DNA of 52,687 bases from Rhodanobacter sp. (GTDB lineage Bacteria > Pseudomonadota > Gammaproteobacteria > Xanthomonadales > Rhodanobacteraceae), in contig DAIDKO010000104.1 in NCBI GenBank assembly GCA_027450005.1, forward strand, positions 1 to 52,687, read 5' to 3'. Position numbers and translations under genes: made by a program. Position 1 is the first letter of the stretch. Every line of letters starts with the position of its first letter. The notes beneath the pieces were generated by a model. The model saw only the letters and a list, made by a program, of their open reading frames with translations. It ran no database searches and was not told the origin of the DNA. Positions 37,315-46,557 of the stretch are shown here, one piece after another.

Positions 37315-38448
37315 TCAGCCGGCCTGCTCCGCCAACGCCTTCGCCAACGCCCGATACTCCTCGCCCTTCTCCAGTCCCGCGATGAAGCGCGCGGGGATTG
37401 CCTCCAGCCCGCCGATGGCGCCGCAAAGCGCGCCGGTAAGCATGGCGCGCGCCTGGTTCTGGCCACCCGCGTTCACCGCGTGCAGCACACCCAGCTCCAC
37501 GTCGCCCTGGAAGCGCGCGGCGAGGTAGTAGGCCGCGGGAAACTGGTGGTACACCGCGCAAGGCAGGCCGTAGACCAGCCCCACCTTCGACGCCGGCTCG
37601 ATGCGTATCGCCGGATCGTGCGCCGCCCGCGCGATGGACGACACCGTGAGCAAGGCATCGGGCGAGGCGAACTGGCCCGCCTGCAGGGGCGCCTCCGCCC
37701 CCTGCGGCACGTCCAGCGCGCCGCTGGTCACCGTGTGAAACGGCAGCTCGCCGGACTTCACCATGCCCATCAGGCGGCCGGACAAGTCGCCATCCAGCGC
37801 CATGCCGTTGGCCAGTTGCCCCAGCACCGCGGCGAACGCCAGCGTCATCGCCCCCACCGTGGGATCGCGCTGGGTGAGCGCCACGTTGCTGCCCACATGC
37901 CGTGCCAGCAGCGCCGGCTTGCCTGCGTAACGCAGCGCGATCGCCAGCACCCGCTCCGCCGCCTCGGTGTTGTCCGCCAGGCCCGCCACCTCACCCCACG
38001 GCAGGCCCGCGCGGCGCTTGCGCCAAGCCTCGCGGATCGACTGGCTCGTGTAGCCGCCCGGACCCGCCATCGGCGTGCCGTCCAGCAACGGGAAAAGCTC
38101 GCCATCCATGCGCGCGCAGAAATCCGCCTCGTCGTAGCCGCCGCGATCCACCAGCGAACGCGCGGTCAGCGCCAGGATGAAGCCGGCTTGCGATGACGCG
38201 CCGGCCGGCAATCCCTCGTGATAGCGCCCCGGCTTTGGCGCCGTGAAGTCGCTGATCCAGTCGCCGTAGTCGCGCCGGAGCGCATCGAGGTCGTAGTACC
38301 AGTGCGGCCCCAGGGCCAACGCGTCGCCGATGAAGGCACCCATCAGGGCACCCTGGATACGGCTTTTTCTCGAGATGGAAGATGGCGTTTGCGGCATGTC
38401 GAAGGACCTGCGATGCGACGACGGCAAGTCATCGTACGCCTGATTCAT
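37315..38448 (-). CDS. ADP-ribosylglycohydrolase (DraG) family protein
   Basis: A protein of up to 377 residues. SRIQGALMGAFIGDALALG is the N-terminal signature of ADP-ribosylglycohydrolases, with Asp as a metal ligand; GGQNQARAMLTGALCGAIGGLEAIP near the C-terminus is the second metal-binding block, although it lacks the usual Asp-Thr-Asp triplet exactly. It could hydrolyse ADP-ribose from proteins or small molecules. The start is uncertain: the ATG at 38448 shares TGATG with the upstream gene, while an ATG at 38397 has AGGT 9 nt upstream and would give 360 residues. It is convergent with greB, only 6 bp apart. Confidence 0.8.
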   Translation of the reverse strand: MNQAYDDLPSSHRRSFDMPQTPSSISRKSRIQGALMGAFIGDALALGPHWYYDLDALRRDYGDWISDFTAPKPGRYHEGLPAGASSQAGFILALTARSLVDRGGYDEADFCARMDGELFPLLDGTPMAGPGGYTSQSIREAWRKRRAGLPWGEVAGLADNTEAAERVLAIALRYAGKPALLARHVGSNVALTQRDPTVGAMTLAFAAVLGQLANGMALDGDLSGRLMGMVKSGELPFHTVTSGALDVPQGAEAPLQAGQFASPDALLTVSSIARAAHDPAIRIEPASKVGLVYGLPCAVYHQFPAAYYLAARFQGDVELGVLHAVNAGGQNQARAMLTGALCGAIGGLEAIPARFIAGLEKGEEYRALAKALAEQAG

Positions 38449-39314
38449 CACCGTGCCGCGCAGGTTGCCTTCCCACCGGCCTCGCTGCGCAGTCCAAGCG
38501 CCGGGGGATAGCGGCGCCCCGCCCGCACCGGCAAGAAGCACGGCGCTTCGGCGAAGAACGTTTCGCGTCCGTTGTCGGCATGCCAGCCGGGTACGCCGGC
38601 CAGCGGCAAGGGCCGCAGCTCCAGCGGATCGGACAGCAGCTGGCCGGTATGGATCGCCCGCACGCTCGCGTGGACGGCCGTCGCCGGCGAGACATCGCGA
38701 CCTGCCACCACCAGCGCCTTGCCCACCAGCAGCTGCGCCGGCGTCAGCGCGTGTTCCAGCAGGGCGTGGCCGAACAGCTCGACGCGGATGCGGCCGTCCA
38801 GCCAGGCCGCGCGTTCGCGCCAGAACAGGCCGTGCCAGTCGTGCGCGTCCCACAGCAGGAGCAGCGCCGGATCGCGCAGCGCCACCACCACCCCGGCTTC
38901 GTCGAAGTGGGTAAGCGCGTATTGGGGGCGCGAGCGTTGCCTGGTGCCCATGTGCGCGATCTCGGCCATCTGCCGCGCGTTGAGGGCGCGCTTCAGGGCG
39001 GCATGGCGCAGCCAGACCAGCGCGTTGAACAGGTCGTGCCAGTTGCGTTCGCGGGTGGCAATCTCGCCGCATTCGGCGATGCGCTGTTCGTAGTGCAGGC
39101 CATCGGCCAGCAGTGCGCGATCTTGCGCCACGAAGCGTTCGCGCATGCCGGCGGGACGGGCGGCATTGAGCGCGTCGATGCCTGGCCATTCGCGGCCTTC
39201 GATCAGGCTCGCAAACTCGCGCCACGCCGCCAACGGTATGCATTCGAACACCTGCGGATCGACTGCATCGCGGAGCGGTGCCACGTAGCGGGTTTTCTTC
39301 ATGCGCACATCCAT
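38448..39314 (-). CDS. DUF3025-family protein
   Basis: A 288-residue soluble protein with the DUF3025 hallmark TRERNWHDLFNALVWLRHAALKRALNARQ, followed by a conserved LLLLWDAHDWHGLFW segment and a C-terminal region LGLRSEAGGK. Its function is not known. Starts are possible at 39314 (MDVRMKK) or 39302 (MKKTRYVAPL). Its stop overlaps the start of the ADP-ribosylglycohydrolase gene (TGATG), indicating coupling. Confidence 0.78.
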   Translation of the reverse strand: MDVRMKKTRYVAPLRDAVDPQVFECIPLAAWREFASLIEGREWPGIDALNAARPAGMRERFVAQDRALLADGLHYEQRIAECGEIATRERNWHDLFNALVWLRHAALKRALNARQMAEIAHMGTRQRSRPQYALTHFDEAGVVVALRDPALLLLWDAHDWHGLFWRERAAWLDGRIRVELFGHALLEHALTPAQLLVGKALVVAGRDVSPATAVHASVRAIHTGQLLSDPLELRPLPLAGVPGWHADNGRETFFAEAPCFLPVRAGRRYPPALGLRSEAGGKATCAAR

Positions 39315-39432
39315 GAGTACGCCCTGCGATCGTCTGCCCTTCGACATTGGCCCTGCGGACCTGCGCTCAGGGCGAACGATGAAGGCCGGCACAACTTGGT
39401 GGGCAATCGAAACACCCGCAGCGACCAGGCTT

Positions 39433-40770
39433 TCAGATCATCTTGAGCGTCGGGTGCGCCAGGCGCGCATGCAGGTCGTGCTCGCTGGCGCCCTCGACCA
39501 CCACGTCGACGAACTGGCCGGGCTTGAGGCCCTGACCGTCGGCGATCAGCACGGTACCGTCGATCTCCGGCGCGTCGGCGGCGGAGCGCGCCACGGCGCC
39601 GTCAGCGTTCGCCTCGTCCACCAGCACCTGCAGGGTGCGGCCGATCTTGCGCTGCAGCTTGGCGGCGGAGATTTCCGCCTGCACCGCCATGAACTGTTCG
39701 AGGCGATCTTCCTTTAGCTCCTCGGACACCGCGCCGGGCAGCTCGTTCGCCTTGGCGCCGTCCACCGGCGAATACGCGAAGGCACCCACGCGGTCTAGCT
39801 CGGCTTCGCGCAGGAAATCCAGTAACTCCTCGAACTCCGCGTCGGTTTCGCCGGGGAAGCCGACGATGAAGGTGCTGCGCAGGGTGATGTCGGGCACCAG
39901 CCTGTGCCAGTTCTTGATGCGCTCCAGCGTCTTGTCGATGTTGCCCGGGCGCTTCATCAATTTGAGGATGCGCGGGCTGGCATGCTGGAACGGAATGTCG
40001 AGGTAGGGAAGGATCTTCCCCTCCGCCATCAGCGGCATCACCTCGTCCACGTGCGGGTATGGGTAGACGTAGTGCAGACGCGTCCACGCGCCCAGCTCGG
40101 ACAGGCCTTCGCACAGTTCCGTCATGCGCGTGCGGTACGCCCTGCCGCGCCATGCACGCTCGGCGTACTTGAGGTCCACGCCGTAGGCGCTCGTGTCCTG
40201 CGAGATCACCAGCAGCTCCTTCACGCCGCCCTTGACCAGCTTCTCGGCCTCCAGCAGCACCTCGTCGACCGGGCGCGAGACCAGGTCGCCGCGCATCGAG
40301 GGGATGATGCAGAAGCTGCAGCGGTGGTTGCAGCCTTCGGAAATCTTCAGGTAGGCATAGTGCTTGGGCGTGAGCTTGATGCCGGTGTCCGGCACGATGT
40401 CCAGGAACTTGTTGCGCCTGGGCGGCAACGCCTCGTGCACGGCGTGCATGACGCTGGCGTAGTCCTGCGGGCCACTGATCGAGAGCACGTCCGGATAGGC
40501 CTCGCGGATCAGCTCGGCGCGCTTACCCAGGCAGCCGGTGACGATCACCTTGCCGTTCTCGTTGAGCGCCGTGCCGATCGAGTCCAGCGACTCCTGCACC
40601 GCCGCGTCGATGAAGCCGCAGGTGTTCACCACCACCGCGTCGGCCTCGCCGTAGCTGGGCACGATCTGGTAACCCTCGACCTTGAGCTGGGTGAGGATGC
40701 GCTCGGAATCCACCAGCGCCTTGGGGCAGCCGAGGCTGACGAAACCGATTTTCTGCGAAGCCTGCGACAT
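39433..40770 (-). CDS. rimO: Ribosomal protein S12 methylthiotransferase RimO
   Basis: A 445-residue radical-SAM methylthiotransferase that modifies Asp of ribosomal protein S12. The UPF0004 domain ([13 protein letters not shown] ... [14 protein letters not shown] ... [10 protein letters not shown]) holds three cluster cysteines; the radical-SAM motif CNHRCSFC is in [18 protein letters not shown]. The TRAM domain is at the C-terminus. The start at 40770 ([14 protein letters not shown]) is preferred over a TTG at 40791. It is divergent from the dienelactone hydrolase gene. Confidence 0.95.
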   Translation of the reverse strand: MSQASQKIGFVSLGCPKALVDSERILTQLKVEGYQIVPSYGEADAVVVNTCGFIDAAVQESLDSIGTALNENGKVIVTGCLGKRAELIREAYPDVLSISGPQDYASVMHAVHEALPPRRNKFLDIVPDTGIKLTPKHYAYLKISEGCNHRCSFCIIPSMRGDLVSRPVDEVLLEAEKLVKGGVKELLVISQDTSAYGVDLKYAERAWRGRAYRTRMTELCEGLSELGAWTRLHYVYPYPHVDEVMPLMAEGKILPYLDIPFQHASPRILKLMKRPGNIDKTLERIKNWHRLVPDITLRSTFIVGFPGETDAEFEELLDFLREAELDRVGAFAYSPVDGAKANELPGAVSEELKEDRLEQFMAVQAEISAAKLQRKIGRTLQVLVDEANADGAVARSAADAPEIDGTVLIADGQGLKPGQFVDVVVEGASEHDLHARLAHPTLKMI

Positions 40771-40887
40771 GGCGGCGGCGACCGTGGGCAATGGGGAAAC
40801 GGCGAATTATACGGCGATGTGCCTTCACCATACGCTGCCGCGTGCGCCGGCTAGAATTCTTGCAACACCGTCCGGGAAAGAACCGTC

Positions 40888-41565
40888 ATGGGCCAACACA
40901 TCAACATCCCCACCTCGCGCACGCAGTGCATCGGCGCCTATCTCGCCCAGCCCGAGGGCAAACCCAGGGGCGGCATCGTGGTGGTGCAGGAAATCTTCGG
41001 CGTCACCGCACACATCCGCCGCGTGGCCGACCGCTTCGCCGCAGCCGGCTTTACCGCCATCGCACCGGCCTTCTTCGACCACCTGGAGTCCTGGCTGGAG
41101 CTGGATTACGACGAGACGGGCATGGCGCGCGGCAAGGCACTGGTCTCGGAGCTGGGACTTGATCGGCCGCTGGAGGACATGGCCAGCGCCGCCGAGGCGA
41201 TCGCCTCTGCCGGCAAGGTGGGCGTGGTGGGCTACTGCTGGGGCGGCACGGTGGCCCTGCTCGCGGCGCTGCGGCTGGGCCTGCCCGCGGTGAGCTATTA
41301 CGGTGCGCGCAACGTACCTTTCCTCAGCGAGAAACCGAAGGCACCGGTGATGTTCCATTTCGGCGCGCATGATTCCTCGATTCCGCCGGAAGCGGTGGCG
41401 CGGCATCGCGAGCTGCTGCCGCAGATGGAGGTGTTCACCTATCCCGATGCGGGCCACGCGTTCAACCGCGACGTACCGGGCGACACGCACTACCACGAGG
41501 CCAGCGCCAGGCTGGCGTGGGACCGCACGCTGGCGTTCTTCGACAAGCACTTGGCCGGCGCATGA
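40888..41565 (+). CDS. Dienelactone hydrolase family protein
   Basis: A 225-residue alpha/beta hydrolase. The nucleophile is Cys in VGYCWGGTVAL, with Glu in VVVQEIFGV, Asp in GAHDSSIP and His in PDAGHAFNRD, the DLH catalytic arrangement. Carboxymethylenebutenolide is the classic substrate, but no aromatic-degradation genes are nearby, so a general esterase role is likely. TAGAAT at 40852-40857 may be its -10 box. It overlaps the HIT gene by 4 bp. Confidence 0.9.
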   Translation: MGQHINIPTSRTQCIGAYLAQPEGKPRGGIVVVQEIFGVTAHIRRVADRFAAAGFTAIAPAFFDHLESWLELDYDETGMARGKALVSELGLDRPLEDMASAAEAIASAGKVGVVGYCWGGTVALLAALRLGLPAVSYYGARNVPFLSEKPKAPVMFHFGAHDSSIPPEAVARHRELLPQMEVFTYPDAGHAFNRDVPGDTHYHEASARLAWDRTLAFFDKHLAGA

Positions 41566-41975
41566 GCGAGGCCGGCTTCACGCTCGATCCGCGGCTCGCC
41601 ACAGACTCCCGCCATGTCGCCATGCTGCCGCTATGCGAGCTGCGGCTGATGAACGACACGCGGTTCCCGTGGCTGCTGCTGGTACCGCGCCGTGCCGGAC
41701 TGACGGAGGTAACCGACCTCGCCGGGGACGAGCAGCAGCAGCTCTGGCACGAGGCGAACCGGGCCAGCGCCGCACTGCGTGCGGTGGCGCCCTGCGACAA
41801 GCTCAACCTCGGCGCGCTGGGCAACATCGTGCGCCAGTTGCACCTGCACGTGGTGGCGCGCATCGAGGGCGACGCCGCCTGGCCCGGCCCGGTGTGGGGG
41901 AACGGCAGCGCGGTGCCGTACGACGCCGAGGCGCTGGCCGCGCGACTGACAGCCTTGCTAAACGCGCTGGGTTGA
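41562..41975 (+). CDS. HIT-family protein
   Basis: A 137-residue histidine-triad protein. The active-site motif is QLHLHVVAR (H-x-H-x-x-x type, with the last His replaced by Arg's neighbour), preceded by KLNLGALGNIV. HIT proteins are nucleotide hydrolases or transferases. The start is in an ATGA overlap with the dienelactone hydrolase gene. The standard third His of HxHxH is not obvious, so activity on nucleotides is uncertain. Confidence 0.85.
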   Translation: MSEAGFTLDPRLATDSRHVAMLPLCELRLMNDTRFPWLLLVPRRAGLTEVTDLAGDEQQQLWHEANRASAALRAVAPCDKLNLGALGNIVRQLHLHVVARIEGDAAWPGPVWGNGSAVPYDAEALAARLTALLNALG

Positions 41976-42018
41976 GCCACCCGGCACCGAGCTCGCTGTC
42001 CCGCCCTCCCGAAAGCAC

Positions 42019-42046
42019 AAGGCCCGCGGATCGCTCCGCGGGCCTT
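42019..42046. terminator. Bidirectional terminator
   Basis: A perfect 12-bp stem (AAGGCCCGCGGA / TCCGCGGGCCTT) with loop TCGC between the convergent HIT and lipoprotein genes. It is placed 43 bp after the HIT stop and 28 bp after the lipoprotein stop, so it can serve both. Confidence 0.75.
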
Positions 42047-42073
42047 ATGCCGCCTTGCCGCCCATTCCGCGGC

Positions 42074-42559
42074 TTACTGAGAGTTTTCGCAGCCAGCGGC
42101 GGTCTTGCTGCAATCCAAGTCGTTACTGCCCTTGGCCGGGGCATGATAATCCTTCAGCTGGCGCGCCTTGGTGTTGATCGCATTGATCTCGGTGAGCTCG
42201 CCGCCCTTGTCGTAATACACCGCGAAGCCGTAGTCGATGGACATGCGCGCCAGGTACTGCAGGTGCACCTTGCGGATCTTGGAATCGTCGCTGGGCAGCA
42301 GCAGCACAGTCCTGGGCAGCTTGCCGATGTCCTTGAGGTAGGCGAAGTGGCTACCCGTGTCCACCGCCGAGAGCACTGCGCCGTCGACCAGGAACTGGCC
42401 TCCCTTGTAGGCCTCGATGGTGGTGTCGAACTTGCCTTTCCACTGCGCCGCCTGCGCCTGTTCCTTCACGCTGTTCCTGTGGCAGCCGGCGAGTACGAGC
42501 GTACTGCCCAGTGCCAGCGCGACGGCGAAGCGGGTCAGCAGGGTGGAAAAACGGATCAT
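42074..42559 (-). CDS. Putative lipoprotein of unknown function
   Basis: A 161-residue protein with a lipoprotein signal (MIRFSTLLTRFAVALALGS, lipobox LAGC) and a mature domain of about 135 residues with mixed alpha/beta character, ending with two Cys (DLDCSKTAAGC) that may form a disulfide. GGAGA precedes the ATG at 42559. It lies 85 bp after dcd. Function unknown. Confidence 0.75.
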   Translation of the reverse strand: MIRFSTLLTRFAVALALGSTLVLAGCHRNSVKEQAQAAQWKGKFDTTIEAYKGGQFLVDGAVLSAVDTGSHFAYLKDIGKLPRTVLLLPSDDSKIRKVHLQYLARMSIDYGFAVYYDKGGELTEINAINTKARQLKDYHAPAKGSNDLDCSKTAAGCENSQ

Positions 42560-42644
42560 CGGAATCTCCTGCAAAAAACGGTCGAGATGGCTTGGCGAGT
42601 GTAGCGCCGGACCGCGCGCGTAGCGGCCCGCAGGCACCGGTGGT

Positions 42645-43211
42645 TCAGGTACGCGGCAGGGTCACACCCTGCTGCCCCTGGTACTTGCCGCCGCGGTCGC
42701 GGTAGCTGGTTTCGCAGGGCTCGTCGGATTCGAAGAACAGCATCTGCGCCACGCCCTCGTTGGCGTAGATCTTCGCCGGCAGCGGCGTGGTGTTCGAGAA
42801 CTCCAGCGTCACATGCCCCTCCCACTCCGGCTCCAGCGGCGTCACGTTGACGATGATGCCGCAGCGCGCGTAGGTGCTCTTGCCAAGGCACACAACCAGC
42901 ACGTCGCGCGGGATGCGAAAGTATTCGACGGTGCGCGCCAGCGCAAAGGAATTCGGCGGGATGATGCACACGTCCGCTTCGATGTCGACGAAGCTGGATG
43001 GGTCGAACGCCTTGGGGTCGACGATGGTGGAATTGATGTTGGTGAAGATCTTGAACTCGCGCGCGCAGCGCACGTCGTAGCCGTAGCTGGAGGTGCCGTA
43101 GGACACGATGCGCCCGTCGCCGTTCTGCTTGACCTGGCCCGGCTCGAACGGCTCGATCATGCCGTGGCCCTCGGCCATACGACGGATCCACTTGTCGGAC
43201 TTGATGCTCAC
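42645..43211 (-). CDS. dcd: dCTP deaminase Dcd
   Basis: A 188-residue enzyme that deaminates dCTP to dUTP for thymidylate synthesis. The family signatures [41 protein letters not shown] and the catalytic Glu in [13 protein letters not shown] are present. The start is GTG at 43211 ([14 protein letters not shown]), the usual xanthomonad start; an overlapping ATG at 43213 is out of frame. A perfect 8-bp hairpin lies in the leader (43235-43253). Confidence 0.96.
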   Translation of the reverse strand: MSIKSDKWIRRMAEGHGMIEPFEPGQVKQNGDGRIVSYGTSSYGYDVRCAREFKIFTNINSTIVDPKAFDPSSFVDIEADVCIIPPNSFALARTVEYFRIPRDVLVVCLGKSTYARCGIIVNVTPLEPEWEGHVTLEFSNTTPLPAKIYANEGVAQMLFFESDEPCETSYRDRGGKYQGQQGVTLPRT

Positions 43212-43304
43212 ATGCGCCCCGCAGACGTGTCTGGCGCCCGACCGGGTCGGGCGAAACGCTAAAAATACATGGTCAGGGCGGCAAGGCGCCAGCTCAGCGG
43301 CGAC

Positions 43305-43841
43305 TCAGGCCAGTTCCGACACTAGGCAGTCCAGCGCCGCGCGCAGTTCGGCACGGCGTTCCACGCTGGCCAGCACCTGCTCCACCGTGCAGCCTGCGCC
43401 CGGCAGGCTCACCGGCATGGGCTGCATGCTAAGCAGCTGCGCCGCCATGGTGCGCAGGATCTCGGCCAGCGCCTCCTGCGCGTGACTCGAGTCGCGCGCC
43501 GAGGCATTGAGCAGCAGCATCGGTTTGCCAGGAAACTCCACGCTGCCCACCAGCCAGTCCAGCAGGTTCTTGAACGCACCCGGCACACCGTGCGCGTACT
43601 CCGGGCAGGCGACCAGCAAGGCATCGGCCTGGCCCACGGCCTCGCGCAGTGCCAGCACGGCAGTGGGCAAGGGATCACGTTCGTCGTCGGGATTGAACAG
43701 CGGCAAGGCGGCGAGACCGTCGTACATCGCCAGTTGCAGCGACGCCGGCGCCAGTTGCCGTGCAGCCTCCAGTGCGGCGCGGTTGGACGAGACCCGGCGC
43801 AGGCTGCCGCACAGGCACAGCACGCGCCGTGGCGCGCTCAT
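43305..43841 (-). CDS. NADPH-dependent FMN reductase family protein
   Basis: A 178-residue flavodoxin-fold reductase. The FMN phosphate-binding loop is CLCGSLRRVSSNRA and the active-site loop is CPEYAHGVPGAFKNLLDWLVG, typical of YieF/ChrR-like quinone and chromate reductases. The start at 43841 is supported by AAGGGG about 10 nt upstream. The next 148 bp, up to the apbC stop, hold nothing recognisable. Confidence 0.9.
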   Translation of the reverse strand: MSAPRRVLCLCGSLRRVSSNRAALEAARQLAPASLQLAMYDGLAALPLFNPDDERDPLPTAVLALREAVGQADALLVACPEYAHGVPGAFKNLLDWLVGSVEFPGKPMLLLNASARDSSHAQEALAEILRTMAAQLLSMQPMPVSLPGAGCTVEQVLASVERRAELRAALDCLVSELA

Positions 43842-43989
43842 GCTTGAGAACCCCTTCGGAGGCGTAGCAAGCGGGCGTAGGGCGGGCGTGGGCGACGCGC
43901 AGAGACCGGAGTGCATGGGTCAATGCGTGAGGATTTCGGGCATCGACCGCGCTCGCCCGGGGTTCGCGCAGCAGCTTCCGGACCGGCCC

Positions 43990-45078
<1,089 letters not shown>

Positions 45079-45231
45079 GTCGGGTCGGGCTTCGCTGCGG
45101 GTGGGGACAGCACATTATGCCAGCCGCCACCGCAAACCCGGCTGATGCAGGTCAGCATGGCGCGATGCAGCTTGACGGCCCCGCCACGCACCGGCACGCT
45201 CGGACCATACCGTCACGCATGGAGTCTCGTC

Positions 45232-45699
45232 ATGAAGCACGCCATTCGCCTCGCCCTCGCCCTCGGCCTGCTGTTGGGCGCCGGCGCCGTGTCCGCCAGC
45301 GACACCAGTACGCCGGTTGGCACCTGGAAGCAGGTGGACGACGTCACCGGCAAGGTGAAGTCCATCATCCAGATCAGCGAGACCAACGGCGAACTGCAGG
45401 GCAAGGTGACGCAGCTGCTGAACCGCAGCCCCGAGGACATCGCGCGCGACGGCCAGGAGCCGAAGTGCGTGAAGTGCGACGGTGCGCGCAAGAACCAGCC
45501 CATCGTGGGCATGACCATCATGTGGGGCGTCCGCAAGGATGGCGACGTCTGGGACGGCGGCAGGATCCTCGACCCCAAGAGCGGCAGGATCTACAAGGTG
45601 AAGCTCACGCTGGAGGACGGCGGGCAGAAGCTCGACGTGCATGGCTACATCGGCTTCGCCCTGCTTGGCCGCAGCCAGACCTGGGAACGGCAGCCGTAG
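45232..45699 (+). CDS. DUF2147-family secreted protein
   Basis: A 155-residue protein with signal peptide (LALALGLLLGAGAVSA) and a compact beta-rich domain: STPVGTWKQVDDVTGKVKSIIQISE, CVKCDGARKNQPIVGM, GGRILDPKSGRIYKVKLTLED, LDVHGYIGFALLGRSQTWER. This is the DUF2147 pattern; function unknown, periplasmic. GGAG precedes the ATG at 45232. A terminator follows 25 bp after the stop. Confidence 0.9.
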   Translation: MKHAIRLALALGLLLGAGAVSASDTSTPVGTWKQVDDVTGKVKSIIQISETNGELQGKVTQLLNRSPEDIARDGQEPKCVKCDGARKNQPIVGMTIMWGVRKDGDVWDGGRILDPKSGRIYKVKLTLEDGGQKLDVHGYIGFALLGRSQTWERQP

Positions 45700-45723
45700 G
45701 CGCGGCCGCCAAGGCCCAATAAA

Positions 45724-45754
45724 CAGCGCGGGCCATTGGCCCGCGCTGCTTTTA
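45724..45754 (+). terminator. Rho-independent terminator of the DUF2147 gene
   Basis: An 11-bp stem (CAGCGCGGGCC / GGCCCGCGCTG) with loop ATT, followed by CTTTTA. It lies between this gene and the convergent HAD gene, whose stop codon starts at 45752. Confidence 0.8.
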
Positions 45755-46387
45755 TGCCGATAGCAGCCCGTGTGAAGCCAGCCACTCGCGCAGGCCCTCC
45801 GGGCCACGGAACCACCACGCCCGCATACCCAGCGCCTCCGCCGCATCGACGTTGCGCCGCGCGTCGTCGATGTAGACCGCCCGCCCCGGCTCGATCGCGT
45901 AGCGCCCCAACAGCCGTTGGTAAATGCGCGGGTCCGGCTTGATCAGCCGTTCCTCGCCCGAAACCACGATGCCCTCGAACCAGTGCAGGAATCCGAACCT
46001 TTCGATCTCCTTCGCGAGCGGGAAGGTCTCGTGCGACCAGTTGGTCAAGGCATACAGGCGTACGCCGCGACGCTTCAATTCGGCGAGCAGGTCGACGCTG
46101 CCCTGGATCACGCCGCCCAGCATCTCCCGCCAGCCATCGCGATAGGCTGCGATCAGCCCGGCATGCTGGGGAAACTGCGCACTGAGGCTGTCCACCGCCT
46201 CGCTCCACGGGCGGCCTGCATCCTGCTGTTCGTTCCATGCACTAGTGCAGACTCCGGCCAGGAAGCGCTCCATCGCCGCCTCGTTGTCGAACAGCCGGCG
46301 GTAGAGGTAGCGCGGATTCCAGTCGATCAGTACGCCGCCGAGGTCGAAGACCACGGTATCGATCGTGTCGTGCTTCGCGCCCATCAT
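45752..46387 (-). CDS. HAD-family phosphatase (YihX-like)
   Basis: A 211-residue HAD hydrolase. Motif I is VVFDLGGVLIDWNP, motif II ALTNWSHET, the Lys of motif III KPDPRIYQ and motif IV VYIDDARRNVDAA. DGWREMLGG and the Trp-rich ends resemble YihX and epoxide-hydrolase N-terminal phosphatases acting on sugar phosphates. The first Asp of motif I is the nucleophile; the second acidic position is Gly in this subgroup. The start is ATG at 46387; GTG 46390 is possible. It is divergent from metG. Confidence 0.88.
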   Translation of the reverse strand: MMGAKHDTIDTVVFDLGGVLIDWNPRYLYRRLFDNEAAMERFLAGVCTSAWNEQQDAGRPWSEAVDSLSAQFPQHAGLIAAYRDGWREMLGGVIQGSVDLLAELKRRGVRLYALTNWSHETFPLAKEIERFGFLHWFEGIVVSGEERLIKPDPRIYQRLLGRYAIEPGRAVYIDDARRNVDAAEALGMRAWWFRGPEGLREWLASHGLLSA

Positions 46388-46557
46388 CACCCGCCGCTGA
46401 ATCCAGACAGCGGCCAATGTAAACAATCGCGCCCACGGCGTCAGCGGCTTTGCGCCAGCCGGCCGGGGAAGCGCCGGGCACGCTGCCGCCGTCCACCGGA
46501 GGAGGCGGGCGAGTGTGCATGCCATAATCGCCAGCCCATCCGCCTGCACGAGACGCC

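Noticed and set aside
43235-43253. The 8-bp hairpin in the dcd leader as a terminator or riboswitch
   Set aside because: No U-tract follows on either strand and there is no further conserved structure; it may be a simple leader hairpin.
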